Positions 11,040 to 23,900 of a stretch of DNA of 64,000 nt are shown piece after piece (positions within the stretch are counted from its first letter, which is position 1; each line of letters starts with the position of its first letter). The notes under the pieces were generated by a model, which saw only the letters and a program-made list of their open reading frames with translations, ran no database searches and had not been told where the DNA came from. The position numbers were made by a program, and so were the translations under genes. The DNA is from Leucaena leucocephala (lineage: Eukaryota > Streptophyta > Magnoliopsida > Fabales > Fabaceae): the NCBI GenBank assembly GCA_037074615.1, contig CM073535.1:12563001-12627000 (forward strand). The letters are read 5' to 3'.

Positions 11040-12771
11040 GTAGGCTGGACTTGGTACTGTTGCTGCTTCTTCTTGCAGCTCTTGCATATCTACTTGGGTT
11101 TGTGAGTTCTCCTATTGGGTTGGCTTCTTCATTATAAGCTGTTGTTCTTTACCACTTTCAGATTTCCTAATTTATACTATCGTAAAGATGAATCCTCAAT
11201 TTTAGCACCTTCCTTATCATACTCCGGTGTATCAACTTCCTTAAAATGAACCTTTCTGCCATTTCTGAGGGATATAGCATTCAGACCCCTCGGATTGATG
11301 ACAGTATTCGAAGATATGCTGCCACTACTCTTTCCTTAAATGTCACTCACTGTATAGGAGACTTGAGTTAAGTGACTTGTGATATATACATTCTTGAAAC
11401 ATTACTTCTCAAGTTTCTTGTGCAAGGATTGAAGTTATAAAGGTGAATTGACTGTCATTTTCTTTGAGCTTGTTGTCTATATTGGTCATTATACCATCTA
11501 TTTTGTTCATCTGCGCAATCATACTCTTTAACAATTGAGAAGTCTCATCTGGCCTTAATGTTAATAAGGTTATAGGGTGGGTTAGAACTATGGACCTTGC
11601 ATTATTTTGGTAGTTGCTTGAGAAAGCACCACCTCTTTGGAATTGATTTGGCCTATCACCCCCACTTAAAGTTTGGGTGGTCTCTCCAACCAGGGTTATA
11701 TGTGTTGATTGTCTCTCCCTTGATACATTACTACCACTTCTTCATATTGTCTATTACATGTACTGGTAGCATGCAGCATAGAACCGCATGATTCACATCC
11801 TATAACCAAGGCTTGTGAGGTATCCATTGCATGAACTTATTTTATGGAATGCAGGTCTCTTTCAATCAAATCCATCATCTTCTCCATTCTATTTCTCAAG
11901 GCTGCTATTTCTACTAAAATCTTTTTTGAATTACCCGAAGAAGATATGGGCATTCTACTTAGATCCCCTGTCTTATGGTCTTCAATGGCCATTTTCTGGA
12001 ACAACTCCCAACTTGCTTGTGGAGTCTTATCTCTCAAGGATCTATTCGCTGCAGCATTCAAGGAAACCTGATTATGAGGAAGTAGACCATCAAAGAAAAC
12101 GTATACTAAATCAGCCTTGGTCATGTTATGTTGAGAGCATCAAGCCAACAGGTTAAGAAACCTCGTCTAATACTCATGTAGAGATTCTCCATCCTGTCGT
12201 AGAATATTCATGATTTCCTTTTTCATTCGAGTGGTCTTTGAAGCTGGGGAAAACTGTTCAAGATACGTCGACTTCAGCTGATCCTATGTAAGAGTAGAGA
12301 AATGGGTAGGCAAATTGTATAGCCACTCCTTAGCATTCCCTTTCAAGGTAAAATGAAAAAACCTCCTTAAGACATCATCCAGTGCGGTCATTGGAGGTTT
12401 CATTGATGAATATATCATATGCATGGTTTGTATGTGCTTTTGTGGACATTCTCCTGTAAACTGATAAAATTTAGGAAAGGCTGCAATCAAGCTCCTTTAA
12501 TCTCAAAATTATCTTCTTCAGTATAGAAACCATAAGAATCATAATTCACATGCGAAACTTTCCCTCACACTTCTATTATCTTCTCGGTTCATTGGTGTTT
12601 CATTTTCTCCATGCCCATTAGCCCATTATGATTAATATCATCCATATTCGGTTCAGTTTTAGACTCTGGAATACTAGAGAAGGAACTAGATTTTGCTTCT
12701 TCTTCTCTAAATTCTGTAAAATCTCTCTTTAGTTTCCTAAGTCTTATCTCAATTTTGGGTTCAAAAGGCAC
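11040..12771 (-). pseudogene. Athila-like gag (broken)
   Basis: Capsid protein gene of the Athila-like element. The probable start is ATG at 12771 (MPFEPKIEIRLRKLKRDF). Visible blocks: FPKFYQFTGECPQKHIQTMH and RFFHFTLKGNAKEWLYNLP (12284-12490), typical of the plant retrotransposon gag fold; DLVYVFFDGLLPHNQVSL with NAAANRSLRDKTP (11837-12124), the conserved end of Athila gag. After this a CESCG motif near 11780 may be a zinc-finger remnant. Frameshifts and stops separate the blocks. It lies directly downstream of the primer site, as expected. Confidence 0.8.
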
Positions 12772-13192
12772 TAATGGTTTAGGTCATTTACGCATGTAAT
12801 GCAGAACAGATAGAGAATAATCAATGCAATCAGTCAAAGTCAGTCACGGAAGTTAGACAATAGAAAATTTTTTATTAGTTGTGACTAAATAGTGTTTTAG
12901 TCATGACACAATATCACAGAGAAACATAATCACGACTGAGGGTTTTAAATGTTGCAACTGGTTTTCACAGAGTAGTCAAATTTCACAGGGTAGCTATCAG
13001 GTCGCGACACAAAATGTTTTTGGTCACGACTCACAGTCACATATACTGATTTGCAAAAACTCAAAAAAGTGCATAATGTAATGCAATGCAATTTAAAAGC
13101 TACTAAAAACTAAAATCCAAACAAAAGTAAGAAAAATGACTCAGGTAGCTAATGAAATTGACAATCAATTACTAGGGACCCAATTACTCGGC

Positions 13193-13210
13193 GCCCCGAC
13201 AACGGCGCCA
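13193..13210 (-). promoter_or_regulatory. Primer-binding site, tRNA-Asp type
   Basis: On the minus strand it reads TGGCGCCGTTGTCGGG, beginning one base after the LTR end. This is the classic Athila-group primer site complementary to the 3' end of tRNA-Asp. It fixes the element's orientation as minus. Confidence 0.85.
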
Positions 13211-13211
13211 T

Positions 13212-14669
13212 TGATGACACTTGACTGTAGTGGTTTGATCTATCAAAATAAAGTTTGTTGAACCCAATATAATATAGTATAAGGAACAACCCTATCGTTC
13301 TTCTTGAGGAGCCTTTTATGTGGAAACCTAGTAGATTGGATGTCAAAATCAATGAAAAACCTGTGCAGGGATAAAATAGTTTTTGGGTTTTAGTGATTGA
13401 TGCAATGAAAGTAGGGTGCAGAAAAGTAAATATTTTTGGATTTTTGTTTATGATGAAAACGAGTAGGTTTAGTTGAGAAATATGCTATGAAAGACTCTAG
13501 ATGATGAAAACGTATCTATCCTTGCTCTTACGTTTAAAGTTAGAGTTTAGAAATCACAAAGTCTCAAAGAAGACCTCAATCGATCGATTGAGTCCAGAAC
13601 CCTAATTTTCCTTAAACCCCTTTGATTAAAGCTAGTCTAAGAACTATTAGTGAACTTTCATAAACCACTTAGCATGTAAATTGAATTCAGATGATGAAAA
13701 TGGCCTTGAATGGTCGTCGATCGAAAACCCTAGATTTCAAGCAATTAATTAATTAACAACAATCGTTGGTAATAATCTACTCTTTTAAAATCGAAACTAA
13801 AATATTCTATTAAGAGTAAATATTTAAATCATTCGAATTCAATTACAAAGCCTAATATGAGAATGATCAATCGATATTCAAAACTTACTCATAAAATGAA
13901 AACCCTAGATCTAGCAGCAATCATAAGATGAGAATATGCAAATTAGAATAGAAGAAACTCCCCATTTGAGTCCATGAGCTCAAGATATCTGATTCATCAC
14001 CAAGAGGTTAAAGGTTTAGCCTTTCATAACTCCTGCTACACTACAATCGCTATTCAGTTGAGATGTCATGAAGAAACAGTGAGAATATGGTAGGTTGATG
14101 GTGTAGAGAGGTAGAAAAGTCTGTGGAGAGGTGTAGGATGATCACAGAGGTGGAGAAGGTGATTAGAGAGCGCGAAAGTACTGTTTCTTAGTCTAATCAG
14201 GTCCAAAGACTAGCTTTCCCTGACAACAGCCTTCCTTCCCCTTTTATTTCTGCATAACCTAACTCAAAACACGCAGTTTCAGCAATTTCACATATTAGTC
14301 ATGACTAAATCCATATTTTGGTCGTGACCTATAAACATAGAGAGAATTCCAGAAGAATCAAGGTCACAACTAAAAGATGCAGGAGCATGGTTTCACTTTC
14401 ATTAGCTTGTGATTTCTTTCCTTGTCCTTGCTCTCTTCCAAAATACCTGCAATCCAAAATAAAAGCTCATTGTAAAAGTCCAAATCAATAAATAACATAA
14501 TATATGTAGTTTAGAAGAGTTAATTTACCATTCTATCCTTTTATTAGCACATTGCCATGCACAATCATGTATTACCACAAAAGTTCAATTTAAGGCCTGA
14601 AATGATAATAAAGTTGTTATAAATATCTTAAAAATATCACAGAAACCATATACAAAATGTGTCTTATCA
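13212..14669 (-). repeat. Athila-like 5' LTR
   Basis: 1458 bp, ends TGATGACAC... and ...GTCTTATCA on the + strand, so TG/CA bounded with short imperfect inverted ends. It is clearly homologous along its length to the solo LTR at 20823-25775 (for example both share 'gaggagccttttatgtggaa' and the end 'aaaatgtgtcttatca'). It contains GTCRTGAC motifs near 14298-14370. Confidence 0.88.
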
Positions 14670-14689
14670 ATTACTCAGTCTAGGTCAAG

Positions 14690-14919
14690 GGATAGATAGA
14701 AATAGAGATCAAGATCAGTCAGTTTATTTGTATTTCCTCAATGTCGTAGCAGGAATGATAAATAGCTATAAAAGAGAAGGCATTGACCTGAATCAGGTCT
14801 ACACTTTAGAAGATTGGCATGAGATGGTAGTGAGTCAGATACTGCCATATACCACTATATGGCACATAGAACTAAGTGAGATTTTGGCAAATGATCCACC
14901 AACTGATATACAGGGGTAG
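14690..14919 (+). pseudogene. Pre-gag reading frame, related to that at 43071-43424
   Basis: Function unknown. The frame reads DRNRDQDQSVYLYFLNVV, then W-containing stretches (TLEDWHEMVVSQILPYTTIW) and HIELSEIL. It aligns by eye with the frame ahead of gag in the young chromovirus (DQDYSVDQEFITRVK, FWLEIMNDVLPKTPTWRSEL). Spacing between D-rich start, W-rich middle and the final ExL helix is similar. The 5' part of the frame is missing because the Athila-like fragment ends just before it. Shared presence in two diverged elements suggests it is a real element gene, not a chance frame. Confidence 0.6.
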
Positions 14920-16189
14920 TGTTTATGTATGCCAAAGTACTCGCAGTTTACTATTCCCAAAAAAAGAATATAAAAAGAGATGAGGGGTAATCTAGATTTG
15001 TAAATAGTATAAAGTTAAGTAATTACATAGATGTATAATATTTATGACTTACCTCGTATATGTAATTGACATGTATGTAATGTATGTGCAAATGTTATGA
15101 TGACATGAAATATGAGTCTTGATATGATATAATGAAATTATAGTTGGTTAAACATCCATGTGAATATGTTTCTTATTTAATTTGATTATGGAGGATAGAT
15201 ATGATGAGTTTCAAGTGACTTAAGTTTATCAAAGCCAAGAACAATAATTGGCCAATGCTAGAGTAAAGACTGGACAAAAATACTAGAACATAATCTTTAA
15301 AGAAAGCTATGATAGGTCATGATGTGAAGTATTTTAAGTCGCTACTAGAAGTCCTAGAGAACTTAAGTTGCAACGAGTTACGACATGAGTCACGACAAAT
15401 ATTCACAAAGGCATTTTTGGTCATGATGAGTAAAGACAATTGGCAGCGACAAGAAGTTCCAGAGCTATCAGGTCGCAATGACTCAAGTCATAGGATCGGA
15501 CTAATATATACAAAGCAGTTCACGTCACACGATGTGAAAAGACATTTGGTTGTGACTGAAGGGCACAGAGTCATCAAGTCATGATGAGTAGATTGAGATG
15601 GTTAGGACTAAAGTTTAAAGAGAATATGAGTAGCCACTAGCCAATACTCAGGTCGCGGCTATAATGCACAGAGACCTAATGACAAGAATGAAGATGCTGA
15701 CCTCACTGAAGTTTATTAGTTAGAGGTTTAGCATAGCATGGAGGCAAGCCAAACAGTATGAGTTATTGAGATATAGAAGATCAATTTAAGAAATTGTTCA
15801 AAAGTATATCCTCCGTATGATCACCAGGAGTTGATCTATGTTATGAAAGATTTATTCAGCTAGTCTTTACATAATAGAATAATAAGAAGTTAGAACAATT
15901 GATAATAGATAAAAAGTTTAAAGACGTGATGGTTAATAGATAAAATGTTAAAGTTCCCAGATAGAGGGATACTATCATGAATAGATAGTAACCTAGCAGA
16001 CCTAGGGTAGGGCACCCTAGAGAACAAAAGTAATAGGTACTAGATGATGAATGAGATCCAAGTGACTTAAGTTAGTCAGGATCAAGAAAATACTAAAAAG
16101 GAACCCAATATGGTCTATAGTAGACTAATATATAGATAGAAAGAGTTAAGAGATCATAGAGACATATAGAAGTTATTTCATAAAGATAG

Positions 16190-16480
16190 AGATTGATCTG
16201 CTCACCTGAGAAGTTTTTCTCAAATAGTTAAGAGAAGCATTCCTCTCAGTTAGATAGAGATAAGCGTGAGGCTAAGGGTTAAAGCAAGGAAAGAGAAACC
16301 CTTTAATGAATACTTAACTGAGTTTATCGACATTAACAGTGAGAGTTGAATGACTAAGAAGTTAGTTCACGGATTGAATTTTGTGTTATAAAGAAAGAGT
16401 TTTTCTCAGGTAGTTGTAGAAGTTCAACACAGCGGTAGATATATGCAAGATAAGAAAAAGAAGTTTATGATGCCTAGAGA
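16190..16480 (+). pseudogene. gag trace of the LTR-A gypsy
   Basis: A short degenerate match to the gag of the young chromovirus: KPFNEYLTEFIDI near 16293-16330 matches EAFDEYLAKFIRL of the young gag (44149-44190), followed by KKLVHGLNFVL and VEVQHSGRYMQ, which align with the RGLNSML and VEACRIVENS parts. Frames are interrupted by stops. It shows that this element is a relative of the young chromovirus. Confidence 0.5.
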
Positions 16481-19461
16481 CATAAAAGTAGCTATGGTTG
16501 AAAAGATAAAGTGACTCCCCTATTCCCTATATGAGAAAGAGTAATGAAGGGTTGAATCTATACCCTAATAAGAGGGTAACGTGGCAACCTAAATTAAATA
16601 AATAGTTATTTCGGGTTCTTGAATAAATTGTCAAATCTTGATTAGATAATGTGATAGATAGTCTGACAGATAATATGACAGAGGAACAAATGCTGTAGAG
16701 TTTACCTAGTTAATTGTTTCATTGCAATGTGAGTATGAGAGATGGTTGAGCAAATTATGTAATATGGCTTATGTTTCCATAAGTTATGATGAGAAATTGT
16801 ATCTCATTGCAGTTGTCATGTGATGACATTCATGTTAAAAAATGCTTAAATGATTGTATCTTCTTGCATATTATGCATACTAGAGTATGCTGTGATGAAT
16901 GAATAATCCCCTTTCACATTTCATTAAGGGTAGAGTCTATATGATGTGAAAATTATGTTGCTTACATACCATACGACATGCAATTAAATAATTCAACTTG
17001 ATAATGATAAAGCAATAGAAATGCAATAAATGAGATTAGAGATGAAGGTTAATAGCGAATCTATAGACAAATGATCAAATGATTATAGTACTCAGGACAT
17101 GTCCCTTCAGTAGGGATGAGATACATAAATGATGTACCTTGAACATGAAATAAAGTGACAAGCATTTATGAAAGATGATACATCTCTAAAAAAGAACAGT
17201 GTCTATGTAATAAAAGTTAACGTTCTGGCAATAGAGCTTGATTGCTCTTGCAATAGAGTCAGATTGCTCTAGAGATATAGCCAAGAGAATGGATAGTACA
17301 GCTCATAGAGAGTAATGTCCATCATTTAAGATGTACATATTATGACAGATATATGCATGATAGCGCCTGTGTAGCTCTCTGCAGTATTAGATAGAGTAAA
17401 GTTATGAAAGATGAGAATGATATGTGAAATACTTGAGTGATAGAGGAAATGAGTAAAGTCTTAATAGATAATATTAGTTTATGTGATCAGTATTGGGAAA
17501 TTATTTGTTAAGTTAGCAACTAAGTGGAAGTGGTTAACCTTGTAACTTAGTGCATTGGTTAGGTCTTGCAGAAATGAAAATACAGTACAACAGAATCACA
17601 ATAGACTCTGGAGGATTGCAGTTAGATCTTAACATGGCTAATAGAGAATAGAATTCCAGGGTCACAGTTAGATCCTAAAGAGGCTTATGGGTTGATGGCA
17701 GTAGATCCCAAGGGTCGCAGTAGACCTAACCTAAGAAAATGAATGAGACATAAGTACAGTGTCTCTTCTGAAAGACGAATTACCCAGGACAAGGTTAAGG
17801 TAAGGAGGCCTCACAAGTTGGTTAACTCATAACAAAGACAATACTCCTGATGTTGGCTTCAGATAGCCTTATTATTATCATGGACTGAACTCATAATCTT
17901 CTTATATGAAAAAGTAATTAAGTGATTAAAGTTAAAGTTTTAAGTCTCGAGTAATAGATATTTATGAGTTTGTAGATAATATGCCTAAGAAAGAGAAAAA
18001 TAATATCTCATAAGATATAAGAAGGGGTTAAATAAGAATAAAGAGATCCCTAAGATGAGGATAAAGAGATTAGAAGGCTAGATAGACCCAAAAGAGACAG
18101 TATGAAAGGGTCTAAGATAGTAAAGTACCAGGGTTAGAGCCTGTTAGCAATAGTGCTTCAGATTTTTATCAGCACTTTTTAGTTAAGCGTGCTCAGGCAA
18201 GAGAGCCCCATGATGGGTGACCCTTGGGAAGTGATGAGAACAGGTGTAAATGCCATAGAAGTTTGGCATAGGCAAATAAAGTTATATAAAATGTTAGAAA
18301 GAGCTATGAAAAGATAGAAAGGGCTATGGACGGTAAGTGACTAGATCCTTTATGTCAAATCCAAATAAAATGGATTTGAAAGGAAATATTTAGAAGAGTT
18401 TTCTTAAAAGCTAGCAAATTTATAATTTAAAGAGAATGTTATACTTATGGTATCTCAAGATACATCATGATAAGGCAAAATAGGTCATGAAAGGGTGAGA
18501 TACACCATATATAGCCAGATTTGGCTAGATATGCCATGATACGGCATGAAAAATATGTAATGATATATACTATAAGAAACATGTAATGTGGTACATAATG
18601 AGAAGTATGTATCAATAAGTACAATACGAAGTGGCTTTGTAGCTGGCTTTACAAACAGATAGAGGGGCTCCCTTTTTGAAAAGGGTAAGATGTTTGTATG
18701 TTGTTACAGATTAAATAGCAAGTGAGAGCTTTCACTCCTTGCATGAAATGCCAGGCATTATGTTATGTTTGTAAAATATGCTAAAGCTCCAAATGTTAGA
18801 GCAGTGCAAGGTCCATGTGATAGAGCTATGCAAGCTCTGAGTGTTAGAGCTGTGCATATTAAGAAAAGGAATGCTTGAGCTCCGATATTAGAGCTTTGCA
18901 TTCATGGGCAGGTATATAGTCCTGCAACATGTTGGCCAAGCATTATGCATGTTAGATTATGTGCTCATATTTAGTAGTAAATTAATGAAAGAAAGAATAA
19001 TGACATAAGTCCTCTCTTTGTATTATGATGAATTATTAAAGATGATAAGAAGAAGTATGATGCTATGAAAGCAAAAAATTGAAGATTTACAGATGTTAAG
19101 ATTAGTAATAAGAGATATGTTCTATAAAGTATGATGAGTAGTTGATAGAAACTCCATAATATAGTAATATTCAAGAGAGTTTAATATATGTGGAATGGAT
19201 ACTACTCACGATTCAAGTATAGTGAGAAATCCATATGCAAATAGGTGCATAGCAAGTAATCAAGTAACATAATGAAGTAGAGTTCAACTTGATTGAGTTG
19301 ATTCAGAAAAGAAGAGTAACGAGAACAAAGATATGAAGATCTGCGGATATAAGAAATACTTCGCCATATGTCAATATAGAAGATAAGATATAGATACCCT
19401 GATCCTTAGTCATTAAGTAGAAAATGATATCTATCCAATATAGTTGACTAAGGTACTAAGT

Positions 19462-19498
19462 AAATTTTGAGGACAAAATTTATTTTAAGGGGTAGAAA
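19462..19498 (+). promoter_or_regulatory. Polypurine tract and preceding stem motif, LTR-A gypsy
   Basis: 'aaattttgaggacaaaattt' (19462-19481) can fold as a short stem, and is followed by 'aaggggtagaaa' (19487-19498) directly before the 3' LTR. The young chromovirus has the same arrangement at 47970-48009. The purine run is where plus-strand synthesis is primed in LTR elements. Confidence 0.75.
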
Positions 19499-20938
19499 TG
19501 TCACATCCTAATTTTTTCCTATCTGTATAATATTGATAGTGGAAAGAGGTTTGGAAACGATTGTGATGATGAATAGAAAAGAAAAACAATGATTAGACAA
19601 AGGTATAAAGAAAATGGACTAAATTAAAAAGTCTAAAAGTTCTATGGTGTAAAAATGAAAATAAAAATAAACTTTGGGCCATTAAGTATAATTAAGAAAA
19701 GTTGAGGGCCTAAAGTGTGATTTTTAAAAGTTTAAGGGCAAAATGATAATTATTGAAAGTTGAGCTAAAAAAAAGGGCTAAAAATGCCCATAATCATATT
19801 AGTCCCAAATTTTTTCAGTAAATAGAAAAAATTATTCTGATCAGTTTGACACAACACAGAATTTAGATTTGAGGTCCCGAAAAATTAATATAAATTTTTG
19901 GAGAAAAAGAAATTAATACAGTATCTTATGTACCTCAGATTTAGATGAAATTTGGCAGTCAATTCTTATAATTAATATAAGAATTTATGAAGCTAACATA
20001 GCTCAAAAAAGAATTATGTATAATTTATTATGAAATTTATAGTAAATTAAAACACTCGATAAATATGTTTCGAGGGAATTTATCGGGAGTTGAGCACATG
20101 AAGGTAGTGGATCATGTGGAGGGTCCAAAATGTTATCTTATAGGCCCAATAATATTTTTAGACAAGTATGTGGTCCAGGGCTAATAAAGACTGGGAAAAT
20201 ATAAAATTAAGAAAATGCCACTTAGTATACAATTGTGTTATGTCGTTGAGTCAGAGTTAGATGAAGGGCATTTTGGTCATTTGAATAAGGTTAGAAAGTC
20301 AATGAGTGTTCTCAAAAGAGTTTACCAAGGTTAGGGAATACTTTGATGAGATGTGAAAAGACGATAATTCACTTGAGGTATTAAAGTAAATAAAGAAGAA
20401 CAAGGGGCATTTTGGTAATCTGTGAAGGGATCTATAATTAAGTTTAGACCCAATACAAGAATGTCAAAGGTAGGAAGAATCCAGATACTATATTTAAGGT
20501 CAGAAAGCATATTATGGAATCTCAGAAAAATTAGATTAAAAAAACAGTATAGTTTTTGGGAAATCGGACTAAGTCGGTACCGAATTGGATTAGAATTTTT
20601 CCATTGCTTCCTCCCTTTGTAATTTTGTCACATGGGTTATAAGGTGTCCTTTGATGATGTCATGGATGATGTCATCTTATTGGCTTATAGGGCAAGCTAA
20701 TCCAATATCAAATATGAGCTATTAGATTAAACAGTGCACAAAGTGATCTGAGCCAATCATTTTCCATTGGATTTTTCTATAAATACCCACATATTTTCTG
20801 TCCAAAACCGTGGCATTGGAATTGAGGAGGGCAGATTGCCGTGGTCTGATCTATCAAAATAAAATTTATTGCACCCAATATAATACACTATAAGGCACAA
20901 CCCTATCGTTCTTCTCGAGGAGCCTTTTATGTGGAAAC

Positions 20939-23900
20939 TGTTGTATCCTTATTTTCAATGTCAATTATACTTAGTTGGAAGTCATTTGAACCAATTACAT
21001 AGCCTTTTGCCTTAGAAACATGCATTTTCAAAAGATTGCTTCTTAGGGTACTGTTCATAGTTGCTGTTCATTTGGTAATCCTGAACATGTACCTAATTTT
21101 GAAAATTCATAATTAAATATACAAAAATCAAAATAGGGTGCTTCCAATTTATAATGAAAGAAATTTCGTTTAAATTTGAAGGAAAAATATAAAACTGAGG
21201 TTTCATTGTCCCAATGAAATTAGTTTATTCGTTCAAAATCACTGTTCATTTAGTAAATCTGGAAGTTCCAATTTCTTTGCCTTAACTTTAAAAATTCATT
21301 TCTCTATCGCTACTTGTCCAAATGAACTATGTTACCTATGGATTTAAAGATCCATACGTTTTCTTTAAGCTCATAAAATTTCATAGAAAAAATTGTTTAT
21401 TTACCATATAAAATTAACGTTGGAACGTTACTACCACAAGTTGCTCACTTTATCTTAATTCCAGAGTTCTTGATGTTCATTTAAAGAGGACATATGGCAC
21501 AATCTTGGCCACTCATTCGAGGAAAAAGCTTTGGAATTCTCTAGAGAGGCTGACTCAATTGGTGAGGTGTCCCAAGGCCCCCACTAATTGTGCCACATAC
21601 CCCTTGAGGTGTCCTTGGATGATGTCATAATGGTGAGTCATCAAGGAGGATGATGTCATCGTGATGATGCAGGCAAAACTTCTTAAGGAAGCTAAGCGAT
21701 ATGGGCCATTCATCATGATTCGATCTGAGCCATTCATTCCACCTCCACTCACCTATTAATAGACCCTTCCCCATCACTTCATTCCCGCAGCCAAGCAAGG
21801 TAAAAGAAGAGAAAGAAGAGAGAAAGAGAGAAAGAAAGGAAGGAGTTATGACAAAGCCAGGAGCAGTCCAAGGAGCTTAGGGACTGGGCAGAGCTTAGGA
21901 ATAAGGTAAGTAAGTTATCTAGTCCCTGATCTAATAAAGTAGAGGATTGCTCTTAGTAGTTAGAATAGAGAAATATCTTTATTAATAAAGGTAGCTAAAG
22001 GTAGAAAGAAAGCCAGAGAAATGTCAGATTAAGGATATTACCCCTAGATAAACGTGAGTTAAGTAGATCTATACTGGATAATAATAAAGATATTATTATG
22101 CTATGTATAGGCTCTAACTGATGAAAAGAAGGGACCTTAGAGACAAGGCTAAGAGCTGGAAGGAAAGGCTACACGCTAGGGAGTAAACTTACCTACTTGT
22201 ATGCTTATACTGCTTGGATGTTTCATGTGATATTTTCTTACATTGATGATGTGAAGCATGTATGATTAATTAATGCTCTATTTCTTTTTATGCTATGGCC
22301 ATATGTTATTATTAAGTAACATGGAAGCATGTATGTTATGATGATGCAAGCATGATCATTAAGTACACACATAGTAACATCAAGCATATAGATGCATACA
22401 TTGTATGGTTTCTGTTTGCTAATGAGATTTCCCTAGAAATCTCATCCCCTTCCATGTAATCCCAATCCCATAGGTATGTTAGAAGAGGACAAAAGAAGGA
22501 TGAAGAAAAGCTGGGGATTGGATAGTGCAAATGTTGGGACCAAAATGCTGGAATCAGGGAAAAATGTAGGATGAACAGTAAACTTCAGATATTGACTAAC
22601 ATTGACCTGGTTAAGGAGTGGTCAACGAGTTATTTTTCCCTAAAAGAACATTAAGTTAGCTTCGTGTAGCAATTTTAACCACTTCATTTTGATTTTTCTA
22701 GAATTATTTATGATTTTTTGAAGTAAGGTCACTCCCCTTAAATTTACACAGTGAACAGTACTCGCTAAGAGTAAAATTCTAGATTGAGTAATTTGACTTC
22801 AATAGCCTTAAAAATAGTTCCATATGCTACCATTTGGTTCTTGAGATGTAAGAAAAGGAGGATGTTTCAACCCTTAAGGGAAATATGTCACAAAAATCCC
22901 TTAAAACCAAGAGCTAACTTGCTAGATTAAAGTCCAAGAACAAGGGAGCTAGTTACCTTGCTTGTTGCTCCAAGTTGTGTGCTTCATTCTTGTTCAAAGA
23001 AAATTTATCTAAAGGTTCCCTAAGGTACTATGCATGCCACATCAATTATGGTTTGGGGGGTATTTATAGAAAATCTTGGGTGAAAATGGAAGGCCAATAT
23101 TAGTTTGGTTACTATTAATCTAATGGTCCATATTCTACCTTGAACCAAGCTTACCCTAGAAGCCATAGTTTTACGCCATGCATGACATCATTTAGGGCCA
23201 TGTTTGGCAAGAGAAAGGTAAATATACTGATAGAAAAAATTCCAGTCCAGTCTGGTACCGATCGGAGCAGTTTGACAAAAGACATACTATTTTATGTTCC
23301 TAACTTTTATAATATTCCATAATATGTATTCTATCATGAAAATTAGCATCTAGGTTTTTCCTACCATGGACATTGTTATACTGAGTATTTATCTTCCAAC
23401 CATCCATTGGGAAATGACCAAAATACCCTTGTTGCTGTTTCTTGCCCTATATTAACCCTAAGGGCATAATTGTCATTTCACACCTCTTTATACTGCATTA
23501 GGGTATATACTGGCTCTAACTAATCATCTTTATACTATCTTGGACGTTTGTGGCCTATCAAGAATGACCAAAATGTCTTCCATCCATCACTGGTACAATT
23601 TGGCCACCCCCTTATTTTCGTAATTTCACGCTTTTCCTGGGTTGCTCTAGACTCTGGCCCACTTAACTGTCTCACCACCTTATTAGGCCTCTTGGGACAC
23701 CATTTAGGCCTTAGTATTGGTCCATTGCCTTTATGGCATAAATCCCAAGAAATCTCTCCTGACCGTATTTATCAGGTATTTTATTCTACAGTAAAATCCC
23801 GTAAGAATTCTACATGATTCCTTTTCTGACTCTTTTAATTTTATAAATTCTTATATTAAATATAAAAATTTACTGTAAATTTTTATTTGATTATGAGGTC

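Larger units (their letters stand above)
9555..14669 (-). mobile_element. Truncated Athila-like Ty3/gypsy element, reverse
   Basis: Minus-strand element: 5' LTR at the right (13212-14669), tRNA-Asp type primer site 13193-13210, gag (12771->11040) and protease (10720->10174), then a non-coding tail to the left. No reverse transcriptase, integrase or second LTR is seen. The left limit is taken where LTR-A homology ends (~9554). The bases after the LTR (attac, 14670-14674) have no partner on the left, so this is a truncated copy rather than a clean insertion. Confidence 0.8.
14670..19498 (+). mobile_element. Internal region of the LTR-A gypsy, largely non-coding
   Basis: About 4.8 kb between the Athila-like fragment and the 3' LTR. 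Only the first ~250 bp and a patch near 16200-16480 show protein homology to the young chromovirus. Elsewhere there are short degenerate repeats: GTCRTGAC-type motifs (15300-15680), 'ttgctct' units (17225-17275), 'gttagatcctaa'-like units (17600-17710), 'gatatgccatgatacgg'-like units (18460-18560) and 'gttagagctgtgca'-like units (18790-18900). I see no FxDD reverse transcriptase, DDE integrase or zinc knuckle. It is probably a non-autonomous derivative, or decayed beyond recognition. Confidence 0.65.
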
